Shown here: positions 44,215-56,250 of the stretch, in pieces
Layout: every line of letters begins with the position of its first letter
How positions within the stretch are numbered: position 1 is the first letter of the stretch
Source: Puccinia triticina
Lineage: Eukaryota > Basidiomycota > Pucciniomycetes > Pucciniales > Pucciniaceae
Length of the DNA stretch: 64,000 bases
Reading direction: 5' to 3'
Assembly (NCBI RefSeq): GCF_026914185.1
Contig: NC_070567.1
Span: 2,320,001-2,384,000 of the forward strand
Notes under the pieces: model-generated
What the model was told of the DNA's origin: nothing
Databases searched by the model: none
What the model saw: the letters and a program-made list of their open reading frames with translations, nothing else
Program-made: the position numbers and the translations under genes

Positions 44215-46810
44215 TAAGGTTCCAATCCGGTGCCTCGGAGCCGGATATCATCCATCCCGCACCCAAACCCTGGTAGTATCCGGAATCCGGCCGGATACTT
44301 CTGGATACCTTCCGGAATCAACAACCAAAGCCCCCAGGAGTGAGGGGACTCTTGTGGACTGCCCAAGTACATTTCGACAAGCCTCTCAAGCTCCTGGGAT
44401 TTGAAATCATGCCCGCTCAACGCCAACAACGTTCCAGCTCCGAAAATTCCAGTCCTTCTTCAGAGTCCGACTCCAACAATGTGTGGGTTGTCAAAAAATA
44501 AGCCAGCCAAATAATGACAAGCCAACAAAGGATGGTCAATCAGTAGCCAGCTCTTGGGTATGGAAATACTTCAAGCCTCAGGATATTGATGGGAAAAGAT
44601 GGAATGTCTATCAGGCCTTGCTTATTCCTAACAGTACTGCAGTCTGCCATGCAAAAATCACCCCCGACAAACGTGGATCCACCAAAAGTATGAGTAATCA
44701 CTTGCTCAAAAAACACAGAATAAAGAAGAACAACGCACATGAGGTTGGCTCTCTAGTCCGGTTCCTTGACAAAAATAAAAATGTCGCATTGGAAAAGCTT
44801 AATCGAGAGAGCTTGCTATGTTCTGTTGCTTGATACGTGGTCCGATGCCATATCTCTTACCAAACCGTTGAACACCCGGATTTTCAAAAAATGCTTGAAT
44901 TGTGCAACCCAGAGACAAAAAACCTTTTCCCCTCGGCTGATACGTTGAGTAATTTCATTCTCACAACGTTTATGAATGGTCAGCAAGCCCTCAAGAGTTT
45001 ACTCCAGAAAGTCCCCTCAAAAATTAACTTGACATGCAATGGTTGGACCTCACCAAGCAATGAATCTCTACTTGGAGTCACTGCTCACTGGATTGAAAAC
45101 TACGAGCTTAAATCAATCATATTGGCGACAAAGCTCATCGATGGTTCCCATTCTGGAAAAAACCTAGCCTCTCATCTCACTGAAGCCCTCAAAACGTACG
45201 GAATATCACAAAAAATCTTTTGTATAACGGCCGATAATGCGTCAAATAACGGGACCATGGGAGAAGAACTCAGCAATCTCTTTGATTTTGATTACACAAA
45301 CTACTTGCTCGGATGTATGCCGCATGTCATCAACTTGGCAGCCAAAGCTGGCATCAAGGCCTTCTCCGAGAAGGTACCTTCCGAATCTGATACTCCTTGC
45401 GCATTTGCTGGTATTCTCAGCGACCCGCCTCCTCAAGTCAATATGTCTAGCCTCATTTCTTGAATCAGCAAGCTAACAACATACTTGAAACAATCATCGC
45501 AAAAAGCTGCTGCATTCAAAGATCTCAGCAAAGCTTTGAACGGTGAACCTCTTGTCATGGTGGCCGATGTGTCTACTCGGTGGAACTCTACTTTTGAGAT
45601 GCTTGACCGAGCATATAGGATCCGTGCGACCATCCAATTATTCTGTGAAAGGAACTCGCTATCTGACAAGTACAATCTTTTGGACTGCAAATGGGAAAAG
45701 ATACGACAACTTTGTGACTTTCTGGAGCCCCTATCCGAAGCAACCAAATTGATGTCTCAAAGTAAATTTCCTTCAATGATGCTAGCCGCTCCGGTTTATA
45801 CATGGATTATGGAAAAGCTACAGGAGGTAAAGATACATTCCATTGTTATCTTTTAACCCATCCAACTGACATTGTATCCATTCCTGATGTCAGGCTTGCT
45901 TGTATAATTCTCGGGAATTGATCCCAGCTTCAAAAATTATGATTGCAAAAATCAAACAGTACTTCGATCTCGCGGTGAAGAAGCCCGTTTACCTCTGCTT
46001 GACCTTGCTTGATCCTTGCATCAAGACCAACCTTTTTAACAATAGCCTACTTGATGCCGTCAACATGAGCAAGGAGGAGATCATCACTATGTTCAAGGAT
46101 GCAGCGGAATGTTTCAGTAACGATTCGACGTATGCGGAAACAGACTCGCCGTTGAATAAAAACAAGTTGCACGATCTCAAAAGTAGCTCGTCAATCAGCT
46201 CATCTCTATTTAAGAAGAAAAAGATCAAAATTACTTGCCTTCAAGAAGAAATCACGTCATACCTCGAATCCAAATGTGAAGAAGAGGCTTGCGAGCCCCT
46301 AGAATATTGGAAATGGAACTCAAAAAAGTTTCCGAGTCTTTCCAGTATGGCTCAAACATGCCTGGCAGCCTCGGCTTCCAGCACCCCCTGCGAGCGTGCG
46401 TTCTTGGTTGGTCGACATGTTCAAGATTACAGCCGCAACCGAATGAAATCCACAACCCTCGAGTCAATCATTTGTTTACAGAACTGGATTGACAACGGTG
46501 TCATCAGTATCTCCAACAGTGAAAATTTCAAATAGAATTAATGTTTTCTTTCTCTATTCTGATGAGGTCTTTAGCCTCATCATCATAAAAATGCAATGTG
46601 ACACCTTCCTTACACTTTGGTATACAAACAAGTGTCAAAGAAACCTTGTCAGAACCTTTGAAAAAGCCCATTGCAGCCTCTACGTCTGCAATGGGGAGAA
46701 CTAAAATATCCAACCGGATACCGGATTCCCAGCGGCCCTTCCCGAACCCGGATCCGGTCTGCGGGGACTCCAGATACCACCGGATCTGCGGGGTCCGGAT
46801 CGGAACCTTA
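44215..46810 (+). mobile_element. hAT element, copy 1 (TSD GTGTGAAG)
   Basis: 2596 bp. Ends TAAGGTTCCAATCCGG and TAAGGTTCCGATCCGG are flanked by a perfect GTGTGAAG (44207-44214, 46811-46818). Both subterminal regions are arrays of CCGGATA/TATCCGG. It encodes a broken transposase and is near-identical to the copy starting at 51,844. Confidence 0.95.
44409..46535 (+). pseudogene. hAT transposase (BED finger to dimerisation domain), with stops
   Basis: In order: Ser-rich N-terminus; BED-type zinc finger region (SSWVWKYFKP...CHAKI...SNHLLKKH); RNase H-like core with WTSPSNESLLGVTAHW, ITADNASNN and LGCMPHVINLAAKAG; RWNSTFEML; a GT-AG intron (45,828-45,894); dimerisation block YWKWNSKKFPSLSSMAQ...STPCERAF. 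The frame has in-frame TGA at 44,831-44,833 and 45,461-45,463. Copy 1 also has about 32 extra bases near 44,483 that break the N-terminus. Both main stops also occur in copy 2. Confidence 0.85.
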
Positions 46811-46818
46811 GTGTGAAG

Positions 46819-47188
46819 TTTGATTTCAGCTTAACACTCACTAAATTTAGCAACCCTTAGCCTGAAATCAAGCCTGAGGCTAATCCAGGCTTATTTAACC
46901 TGAAAATCTACCTAACAAATGCGAATGCTCTTATAGCTCTACAGGTGCATACCAGTAGAACGTGTTCATTTTAATGCGTAAAAAAACATTGAGATGGATG
47001 AATTAATCAAAAAATTGAAGCAAAACTCAATATTTGGGACAGGAGGAAGGAGTAAAGTCCAAAATGTGTGATGATGTATCCATGCTATTTGTCTATCTGG
47101 AACCATGCAGCCAACCAAATCCAAAACAGCAAAATAACAAACAAAATAAACACGCGGAGGGGTTAAGTCAAGTTTTATAAGGGGATGA
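46819..47188. other. 3' flank of POL5
   Basis: A/T-rich sequence between the hAT element and the POL5 stop; presumably holds the POL5 3' UTR (minus strand). No other feature seen. Confidence 0.5.
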
Positions 47189-50100
47189 TCACTCGTTGGT
47201 TGCTTCTTTCTTGCGATTCTTCTTGCTCTTTTTTCTTTGTTTTCCATTTGTCACGGGGGCTGATAGCTCCGTGGTTTCGGCTTCCTTTGTCAGCGGCTGA
47301 GCCTCGGTGGCAGGGGCAGTCGATGGGGCCTCCTTCCGCTTGAGCCCTTTCGGCTGGTCAGGTAGTTTGACTTGAGAGCTTTTCGATTTCTCCACGAACT
47401 GCACAAGTCCTTCTATCAGTTTTATGACAGTGCTGGACTGAGGAGCCGACGGGATTTCGGCGGCAAGTTCGCTCAATGCCTTGATGTCTGTGTCAGACCA
47501 TATTGTGGAACTATCCGTCTCACTCGAACCGATCTTCAGACGCTTGCGGAGTGCACTGTTCATAATCTTGATCAAGTCGCACAAGCTCTTCAGCGCTACC
47601 TGGCGGTCCTTTGAAATTTCTTCTTCAGAGTTGCTTGTAACAATAACTTCCTTGAGCGAGAGAATAGCCTCCTTGAGCTTACACACGTAGGCGTCAAAAT
47701 CTAGCAGTGATGGCGACTTTTGGTTCGGGAAGGCCAGGAATGGAATAAATTTAGCTATAGGTTATAACCGCTGAAAATACTTTTATCGAGAACATTTGTC
47801 ATCGGACTCACCTTGGGATATCTGTTTATCAGCATCGACACTAGATCTAGTACTTGCTCGCGGCGATAAGCGTTGACAGTAGACGAGTCGAGAGGCATGA
47901 GAAGGGCGACATCCCTCAAGAGCCAACTGAAGGCTGGGAATCGTTTAAAAACCGCAGAAAAAAATGTCGGTCGAAGTTTAGATGATCGTTTCGAGCAAAA
48001 GTTTCTCAAACCCTCTTCGTGAGCTTCGACGAGTTTGTTCAGCACTTCTTGACGTTCGGATTCCAAAACGAAGGAACTGGTGCTGGAATGGATCATTTCG
48101 ATTAGCCACAAGTTGCATTTCGCACAGGATTCCGCGGTGTCCACTGCAGGCGAAGTTCGTGCGACCAGATGTACTGCCGCGATGATTTCAGATGCTTCAG
48201 CGGCCAAGAGAGGCTCTCCGGGGATACTTCGCTCCGACTGATTACATGACAGTCGTGTGGTATCTTCCAGGATTTTGATGACTTTCTTTTTCATAACTGC
48301 TTCGCTCGAGTTGGTTTTACCAATGAGTTCCAAAAGGGGCTTAATTAAGCGAGCACGCGTGGCTGGTGCTGGATGAAGTTTGACAAATTTTCCAATGAGC
48401 TCTAGAATTTTCATGCGGAGGTGAAGGTCTTGAGTATTATGTACTGTTCAGCAGATTGATAGCGTTATTAGTATTCTGGGAGAAAATGCACATTGAGATC
48501 TGAGGGGTGGGTGAACATACTTCGAGCCAGCTTTTTTCCGGTACGTCGCTTGAATATGGCAGCCAAGTTTGCGTCCAAGGCAAGCATCTCATCGTCGTTC
48601 ATCAAGTCGGACTCGTCGCCAGAATCATCATCAGATGCAGCTGGTTTACTCAATGCATGGCCGAGGGCCATGGCAACATCATTTCGGAATTGTTCATCAA
48701 CTGATTCACTATCATCAGCAGATTCAGCACCCGAATCGGAATCTTCTAGGCCACTGGAGTCTCCGGCCGTCGAGTCATCGTCTTCTTCGGCTTGCGAATC
48801 TGAGGCCTCGTCGTCTTCGTTATCTTCAACCTCTGGAAGTTCTTCTGGTGGATTGATTTGCTAAATGGGCCCATAAGAATTATCAGCAGCGTTATCAGAG
48901 GCATTGAAATTGATGAAAGCTGACATCAATCAGGAGCTGCAGGCTCTGGGCTCCAACACAATCAGAGAATGAATCAAAGTTGATTTCCACAACCAGCCGT
49001 AAAAGAGCAATCGGCCAGGAGAGTAAGAACAAAAGACATCCTGTAAGATTCGCCACTGCTGGTGACAAGGCTTGCAAATGATGAGCAAAGTCGCCATCGG
49101 GTGGTAATAGCGTGTTAATATCTTTTCTCAACCTCTATATAGGAGAAAGATGATCATGGTCAGAAACTCATTGGGTTTACCGAGTACAGCGCCAAGTCCC
49201 AAACTCACTTCAATCAATGGTAATGCTTCAGTCCATCCGTCTTGCTCATCATACGTCATCAGACACAGAATGTCGCAAAGCAAAACGAGGGCCTCTTTCT
49301 TGCTTTGAAGTTTTGGGGACTCTGTGCTGGCGGCTCGGCTACGCAATTGCGTCAATTTCTTTCTGATAGATTTGATGCACTCCGAAGTTTCGAGTCCTTC
49401 ATGTGGCTGGGAGCTTCCATGAGAATTGACAATCTCGATAATCACTTCAGAAGGTTTGAAGCCATGCAGTGAACTCGTCTTCGGATGTGTCTTTCTGTCT
49501 GAGGAGTGCGTCTTGGTGCGATCAATCAGTTCCAACAAGCAGGTGTACAGCCGGGCTTTGCATAGCTCTCGTAGCTGGGGGGAGAAGTGTACAGCGGGCG
49601 CAGCACTTCGTACGGAGGACTTCCCATTTTGGTCGGATGCAACTTCACCGAAAAATGCACAGAGGGTAAGACAACGAAGAATCGAGGTGGCACAATCAAT
49701 CGTAGAGGCAGACGTGTTGATGTTGATGACGTTACAAAGTTGGGTTAGCATCATCTCTCGGAAGCTTTCGGGTGGAGACTGAGATTCGTGTGCTTCACTC
49801 GACGAGTCGAGTTGAAGACAAGACCATGTGGGCGAGCCTTTTTGGAAGGCCGAGATGAGTTCTTCTGTCCACAGTTCCAGCTCGGGAGAAAGCATCCGAG
49901 ACACCAACGACCGGATCAATTGATGATGAGTGTTGTGATCGAAATGAGGCGAGAGAGCTCTGATGCGAGTTGCAAAACTTTTCGCAAGAGCCGATCCTTT
50001 TGCGTTCTTTGTATCAACTTGGGAGATCATAGTTGAAGCGACAGATTGTGCCATCTTGTGGAGTAAACGGTCTGTGGCGGTCAGATGCACCTTGAGAGTA

Positions 50101-51275
50101 TGGACACAATTCAATGTGAGGAAATTGGGTTTCTCCTGGTCTGGAATGAACTTAGACGCTAGAAGCTTGTTGAGGATAAGAAATCCGTGTGATCGACGAG
50201 AAGGACTGGATTTCGAAGCGAAGTAGTAGCGTTCAAATAGTTGATTGTAGAAGTTGGACAAATTGAACTTGCTCGCCGACTGAGAGGCTGATATGAGGAT
50301 TTCGTGAACAAAATGAGGGCAGATAGGTAGGTCGGTATTGTGTGATGATGTCTTGGTATCTACTTCACTCGCTCCTGAATGGGATGAAGATATGCCATCA
50401 GCATTCATCAAGATAGTAAACAACTTTTCATGGTTGTCTTCGCTCAGGATCTGCTTATTTGTGAAAGTTTGTGACAGGATCGATGGCCAATCGAGTTTGA
50501 CAGAGTGCTGCTGGAGTAATATGGCCAATGATATTTGTTCAAGCGTCAAAGTCTCCGCGTTCTTGAGCAGCATTTCAGCGATTTGGTTCACGGCGCCAGA
50601 CTGAGAGAGACTGGACTCTGGATGTTCTAAAATCTGAGTGGTAATGTCCAAGACAATGACTGAGCCGACGCTTTCTGAGAGCCATGGGGCTCGACGAGCG
50701 AGCGCGCAGAGTTCCTCAAGCAGGAGTTTCAAGAGGGTTGATTGTTCATTGACGTTTGTCGATTTCCGTATCCCCTGGGGTGTGTCAAGTTTCCGGAGGA
50801 GTGCGCCAGACTGAGTAATGCATTTGATGCCAAACAGCCTTCCGAACTGGGAATCACGTTCTTCACTAGCCTTCATGTTACTCTGCAAAGGGGTGGCCGA
50901 TAGGATCAACTCGAATATTGATAGAGGGGATAGTCCAGGAAATCTGTTGATAATCTGTTGAACAAAAATATGAACAGATTCAGATGGAGATTCTAACTGA
51001 AATGGAATGAGGGTTGAAGTCGGACTTACTTCACACAAGGCATTTGAGAAGCCAAGACGAGCTCCTGGCGTTGGGCTGGCTAATCCACGCACGAGTCGTT
51101 TTAGGGTGTAGTTCAGGTCAGGTGAATTGGAGCAGTCGTTTGATTCGGAATCCACGTCGTGTCGAGCCGATTCGGCTTGAGTAAGATGATGCACTATCGA
51201 GGTAGCGGCCGAGACTCGTTCGTCTATATTCGAGCTGGATAAGCTGCCAAACAGTGACATAATCTGAGCGGACAT
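47189..51275 (-). CDS. POL5: DNA polymerase V / Myb-binding protein 1A family (POL5), six exons, 1233 aa
   Basis: Nucleolar protein of ribosome biogenesis; despite its name it is not thought to act as a replicative polymerase. Exons on the minus strand: 51275-51030, 50954-49209, 49134-48925, 48860-48521, 48443-47812, 47716-47189. Phases agree (3702 nt). The family signature near the N-terminus is YTLKRLVRGLASPTPGARLGF, followed by FPGLSPLSIFELIL. HEAT-like helical repeats follow, then an Asp/Glu/Ser-rich acidic stretch (exon 4), MALGHAL and LDANLAAIFKRR. The Lys-rich tail (KQRKKSKKNRKK) is a likely nucleolar signal. The 75-nt first intron and 95-nt last intron are hidden or ambiguous in the raw frames. 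The acceptor at 47,717-47,718 was chosen because it alone keeps phase. Confidence 0.9.
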
Positions 51276-51843
51276 CGTGAGATGGAGCGAAAACTAGACT
51301 CTGGCGGATAAGAGTACTCGAGTCCGATTGATCTGGAAGGGCCCTGGTCGTCGACTTGTAATTTGTTGATTTTCAGATTCCAGCCAACTTGTGGGTGTGC
51401 AGGACGCTCGGGGATCCCGCGGGGAGCGGGGCCCCGGATTGCTCAAGCACAAATTCACACCGGACCGGTCCCTTGGAGCATCTCCACCGCGGGTGCTAAA
51501 CCGGGTTGCTCGAACCACATTGTAGCCGGCGCTAGCGCCCCGCCTACTTAAGGCCCTGACGTCTTTCCTGGACCCCTGGACCAGGCTGCGACGCCACGCC
51601 CTGAGGCTTGGTTTCAGCCACGCGTTTCACTCGCCTAGACCAGTTGGTCTAATCCATGCGGCTCTCCGCTTCTCTGTTGTTTTAGAGTTCATCCTTTGGG
51701 TATATAAACCCTAGGTTTCTCTCTCTTTGTTTTGCCTTTAGCATTGTTTTAGCTTTTCATTTGCATTGCACATTGTATTTCCTAGTGCTCCGCAGCCGTA
51801 GCCCCAGTCATAGCCCCGAGTCCTGTAGCCCTCCGGCTTCAAC
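51276..51843. promoter_or_regulatory. Remnant of the divergent POL5/ATPase intergenic region
   Basis: Lies between the POL5 ATG and the hAT insertion. It has a GC-rich block (51,410-51,560), a TATATAAA at 51,701-51,708 and C/T-rich DNA after it, reading toward the plus strand. Removing the hAT places this TATA about 330 bp upstream of the ATPase ATG, so it is a plausible core promoter for that gene. Confidence 0.5.
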
Positions 51844-53418
51844 TAAGGTTCCAATCCGGTGCCTCGGAGCCGGATATCATCCATCCCGCACCCAAACCCT
51901 GGTAGTATCCGGAATCCGGCCGAATACTTCCGGATACCTTCCGGAATCAACAACCAAAGCCCCCAGGAGTGAGGGGACTCTTGTGGACTGCCCAAGTACA
52001 TTTCAACAAGCCTCTCAAGCTCCTGGGATTTGAAATCATGCCCGCTCAACGCCGACAACGTTCCAGCTTCAAAAATTCCAGTCCTTCTTCAGAGTCCGAC
52101 TCTGACAATGTGTGCGAGCCAACGAAGGATGGTCAATCAGTAGCCAGCTCTTGGGTATGGAAATACTTCAAGCCTCAGGATATTGATGGGAAAAGATGGA
52201 ATGTCTGTCAGGCCTTGCTTATTCCTAACAGTACTGCAGTCTGCCATGCAAAAATCACCCCCGACAAACGTGGATCCACCAAAAGTATGAGTAATCACTT
52301 GCTCAAAAAACACAGAATAAAGAAGAACAACGCACGTGAGGTTGGCTCTCTAGTCCGGTTCCTTGACAAAAATAAAAATGTCGCATTGGAAAAGCTTAAT
52401 TGAGAGAGCTTGCTATGTTCTGTTGCTTGATACGTGGTCCAATGCCATATCTCTTACCAAACCGTTGAACACCCGGATTTTCAAAAAATGCTTGAATTGT
52501 GCAACCCAGAGACAAAAAACCTTTTCCCCTCGGCTGATACGTTGAGTAATTTCATTCTCACAACGTTTATGAATGGTCAGCAAGCCCTCAAGAGTTTACT
52601 CCAGAAAGTCCCCTCAAAAATTAGCTTGACATGCGATGGTTGGACCTCACCAAGCAATGAATCTCTACTTGGAGTCACTGCTCACTGGATTGAAAACTAC
52701 GAGCTTAAATCAATCATATTGGCGACAAAGCTCATTGATGGTTCCCATTCTGGAAAAAACCTAGCCTCTCATCTCACTGAAACCCTCAAAACGTACGGAA
52801 TATCACGAAACATCTTTTGTATAACGGCCGATAATGCGTCAAATAACGGGACCATGGGAGAAGAACTCAGCAATCTCTTTGATTTTGATTACACAAACTA
52901 CTTGCTCGGATGTATGCCGCATGTCATCAACTTGGCAGCCAAAGCTGGCATCAAGGCCTTCTCCAAGAAGGTACCTTCTGAATCTGATACTCCTTGCGCA
53001 TTTGCTGGTATTCTCAGCGACCCGCCTCCTCAAGTCAATATGTCTAGCCTCATTTCTTGAATCAGCAAGCTAACAACATACTTGAAACAATCACACCACA
53101 GACGTTTGCTCAGCACCTGTTTGCGAGTGCCTTTGCACAATTCATGCCGACATTTGGTCCGATGCTGGTTAGATACTGGTCCGAAGTTGGTTTGATGTTG
53201 GTCTGATCTTGGTTCAAAGAATGGTTAATGCCAGGTGCAATCTAACCGGATGCTAACTGGAATTATATGAGATGTATTGTGGAAGGTACATGTAGAACAT
53301 ACACCATTCCTATACTGAAACTAAGCCCAACCATGATCAGGTGGACTCAATCCACGATGTTGACCAAATATATGAATGTTTTGACCTGATTTTTTACCTC
53401 TGTGCATACCCATACCCT

Positions 53419-54630
53419 CACCAGGAAAAAAAAAATAGTCACTTGATGGCAAGTGACATGATGCAGCTTTGGTTTCTGCTCCAGAGCTACTCCAGCGCTG
53501 CTCCAAGTCTGCTCCACCAGCACTTGTAGAGCTTGCAGTACTGCACCAGAGCACTCAATGTGGCACAGTCAGCTGATCCTAATTTTTTCCCAGGAACAGC
53601 TGAGCAGTAGGCATTGACTGAGCCTGGGCCAAAGCTGAGCATTAGCTGAGCCTGGGCCACAGCTGAGCATTGGATATTCCAAGCCTGAAACAAATCCAAG
53701 TATCAGCTGGACCAAGAATATTCCAAATCTGAGCATCAACTTAGCCAACAATGGTGCAAAGCTGAGCATCATCTTGGAAAAGGCTTGTGCAGAGCTTAGG
53801 ATCAGCTGGGACAATACTGTTCCAAAGATTAACACCAGCTGGGCCAAAACTTTTCAAAAGCTGAGCATCAGCTGAGCCAATGCTGGTACAAAGCTGAGCA
53901 TTGGCTGAGCCAAGGCTGTTCTAAATCTGAGTATCAGATGTTTTGAGACTATTGAAAAGATTAATATCACCTGAGCCAAGGCTGTTCCACAGCTGAGCAT
54001 CAGCTGAGCCAAGGCTGGTCCACAGCTGAGCATCAGCTGAGCATCAGCTGAGCCAAGGCTGGTCCACAGCTGAGCATTGTCTTAGCCAAGGTTGGTCCAC
54101 AGCTGAGCATCAGCTGAGCATCAGCTGAGCCAAGGCTGGTCCGCAGATGAGCATAAGCTGAGCCAAGGCTGGTCCGCAGATGAGCATAAGCTGTTACAGG
54201 AGTGGTCAGACTCAGAATCTGAGCATTGGCTGGGCCGAGATTTATCCAAAGCTGAAAATCAGCTGAGCCAATACTGGTCCAAAGCTGAGCATTGGCTGGG
54301 CCATTGATAGTCCTAATCTGAGTCTAAGCTGAGCCATGACTGGAATAAAGCTGAAAATAAGCTGGGCCAGGACTGGTTCTGATCTGGGCAACAAAGCTGA
54401 GCATGAGCTGGGCACCAAAGCTGAGCATAAGCTGGGAGCTAAAGCTGAGTATCAGCTGACCAGAAATGGGGATTAGTGGTGCCCAGCAAAAACTGAGGAT
54501 CTCCTGTGGAAATTCTTAAACTGGTTAGATGGTGGGTAGATGGTGGGTAGATGGTGGGTAGATGGTGGGTAGCCCGCTGGAGCTGGCATGATGTCACTTG
54601 TCATCAAGTGATTATTTTTTTTTCCTGGTG
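53419..54630. mobile_element. CACCAGG-type element with minisatellite interior (TSD CCT)
   Basis: 1212 bp. Ends CACCAGGAAAAA are followed by a hairpin TCACTTGATG-CAAGTGA at each side, flanked by CCT (53416-53418, 54631-54633). The interior is mostly minisatellite. Non-coding. Same ends as 43,650-43,864. Confidence 0.88.
53600..54450. repeat. Minisatellite, unit about 33 bp (GAGCATCAGCTGAGCCAAGG)
   Basis: More than 15 degenerate units of CTGAGCATCAGCTGAGCC plus AAGGCTGGTCCACAG, most regular at 53,980-54,190. A separate 14-bp-class repeat GATGGTGGGTA (four units) lies at 54,529-54,573. Confidence 0.9.
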
Positions 54631-55059
54631 CCTGTAGATCGCTCTGATGCATGTTTTTATTTTTTTTTGGTCAGCCTAAATGCACTCCAAAAAAATCCCA
54701 AAAGCATTTCAAAAATGAGTGTATGGAGTGTGCACTTCAACAATTGTTGGAGTACAGAGTGGAATACTCCAAGTCGGCTAGAGTGCAGAACCGGGGACTC
54801 AGTCTTTTGAGTGCACCATGAAGAACTCCAGTGGCCGGCAAATGTAATGAGTGCCCATGAGTCTCACTCCATAAGATTGGAGTGCATATCCCCAGTCCAT
54901 TCATGATATTTCTCCTCCCCAAAAGGGGAGTGCAGAGCTGGGAACTCCAGGCAGAGCTGGAGTACATATACTTGAACCCCAGTCAAGCAGGGTATACATA
55001 CTACACACCCTGTCTGGCCATCCCGTGGGCTATGTACACACCCCACTGGATGCCAGCTG

Positions 55060-56250
55060 ACACCTCTTGATCACCGGTACACCACGGGTGCAAAAAAGCA
55101 TCTCAATTTGAGTGGATCCACATAATTCACATCTCCTCTTGATGACTGGTCCGTGCCAGTCATTGGGGGAAATACTCCTCTCAATGACCTTACACACCGG
55201 TCATTGAGAGGTGTGATTCCCCCAAATGACCGGTACAGACCGCTCATTGATGGGACTCACCACCTCTCGATGATTGGTCTGTATTGGTCATTGAGGGGAC
55301 TCACACCTCTCGATGACCGGTCTGTACCGGTCATCAAGAGGTGGAAGTCCCCTTGATGACCAGTCAGTGCCGGTCATCGAGGGGAGGTGTTACTCCTCTC
55401 AATGACCGGTCTGTACCGGTCATCAAGAGGCGAAAGTCTCCTCGATGACCGGTCTGTTCCGGTCATTGAGAGGTGGAAGTCCCCTCGATGACCGGTCTGT
55501 ACCGTTCATCGAGAGGAGTAATTCCCCCCAATGACCGGTCTGTACGGGTCATCGAGTGGAGTACATCTCCCCTCAATGACCGGTCTGTACCGGTCATCAA
55601 GAGGAATAACACCTCCCCTGATCGGTACAGACCGGTCATCAGGAGGAGGTGTTACTCCTCTCTCACCTTGATGACCAATCTGTCCAGGTCATTGAGAGGA
55701 GTAAAACCTCCCCTCAATGACCAGTCTGTGCCGGTCATCGAGGGGACTTCCACCTCTCGATGACCGGTACAGACCGGTCATTGAGAGGAGTAACACCTCC
55801 CCTCGATGACCGGCACTGACTGGTCATCAAGGGGACTTCCACCTCTTGATGACCGGTACAGACCGGTCATTGAGGGGAGGTGTGACTCCTGTGTGCCACA
55901 CCAACGTACGCCCGTACGTTTGTGTGACAATGGGGATCACCAGGGGGCACTACGGCGCATCATGCCCCCTCACAATCAATGGCCAACCACTGGGCGGAGT
56001 ACACACTCTGCTCGATGAATGGCAATCAAGCGGAGTATGTATCCCACCCAATGACAGGCCATCAACTGGGGTGTGTACTCCACAAATGATGACCAGCCAT
56101 TGAGTCCTGCGCAGGCCACTCGATGACCAGCCATCGAGCGCCATACTGGGGTTTAATGCCACTCAATGGCTATCAAGTGGAGTACATGTGTACCCCACTC
56201 AATGACCAAGTGCTCCCCCCTCAATGACCGGTACAGACTGGTCATTGAGA
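55060..56250. repeat. Long palindromic satellite (GATGACCGGTC ... GACCGGTCAT)
   Basis: About 20 units of roughly 50-60 bp, each with TGACCGGT-CTGTACCGGTCA or its variants, joined by GAGGGGAGGTGTTACTCCTC-like palindromic spacers. Variant units keep complementarity between halves. It lies within the CACTA-like element. Confidence 0.9.

Noticed and set aside
47717..47756. Acceptor at 47,755-47,756 for the last POL5 exon
   Set aside because: It puts the exon out of phase and gives a stop; the acceptor at 47,717-47,718 keeps phase.
55060..56250. Small proteins translated from the palindromic satellites
   Set aside because: Open frames arise from the repeat unit in several frames and on both strands; there is no independent coding evidence.
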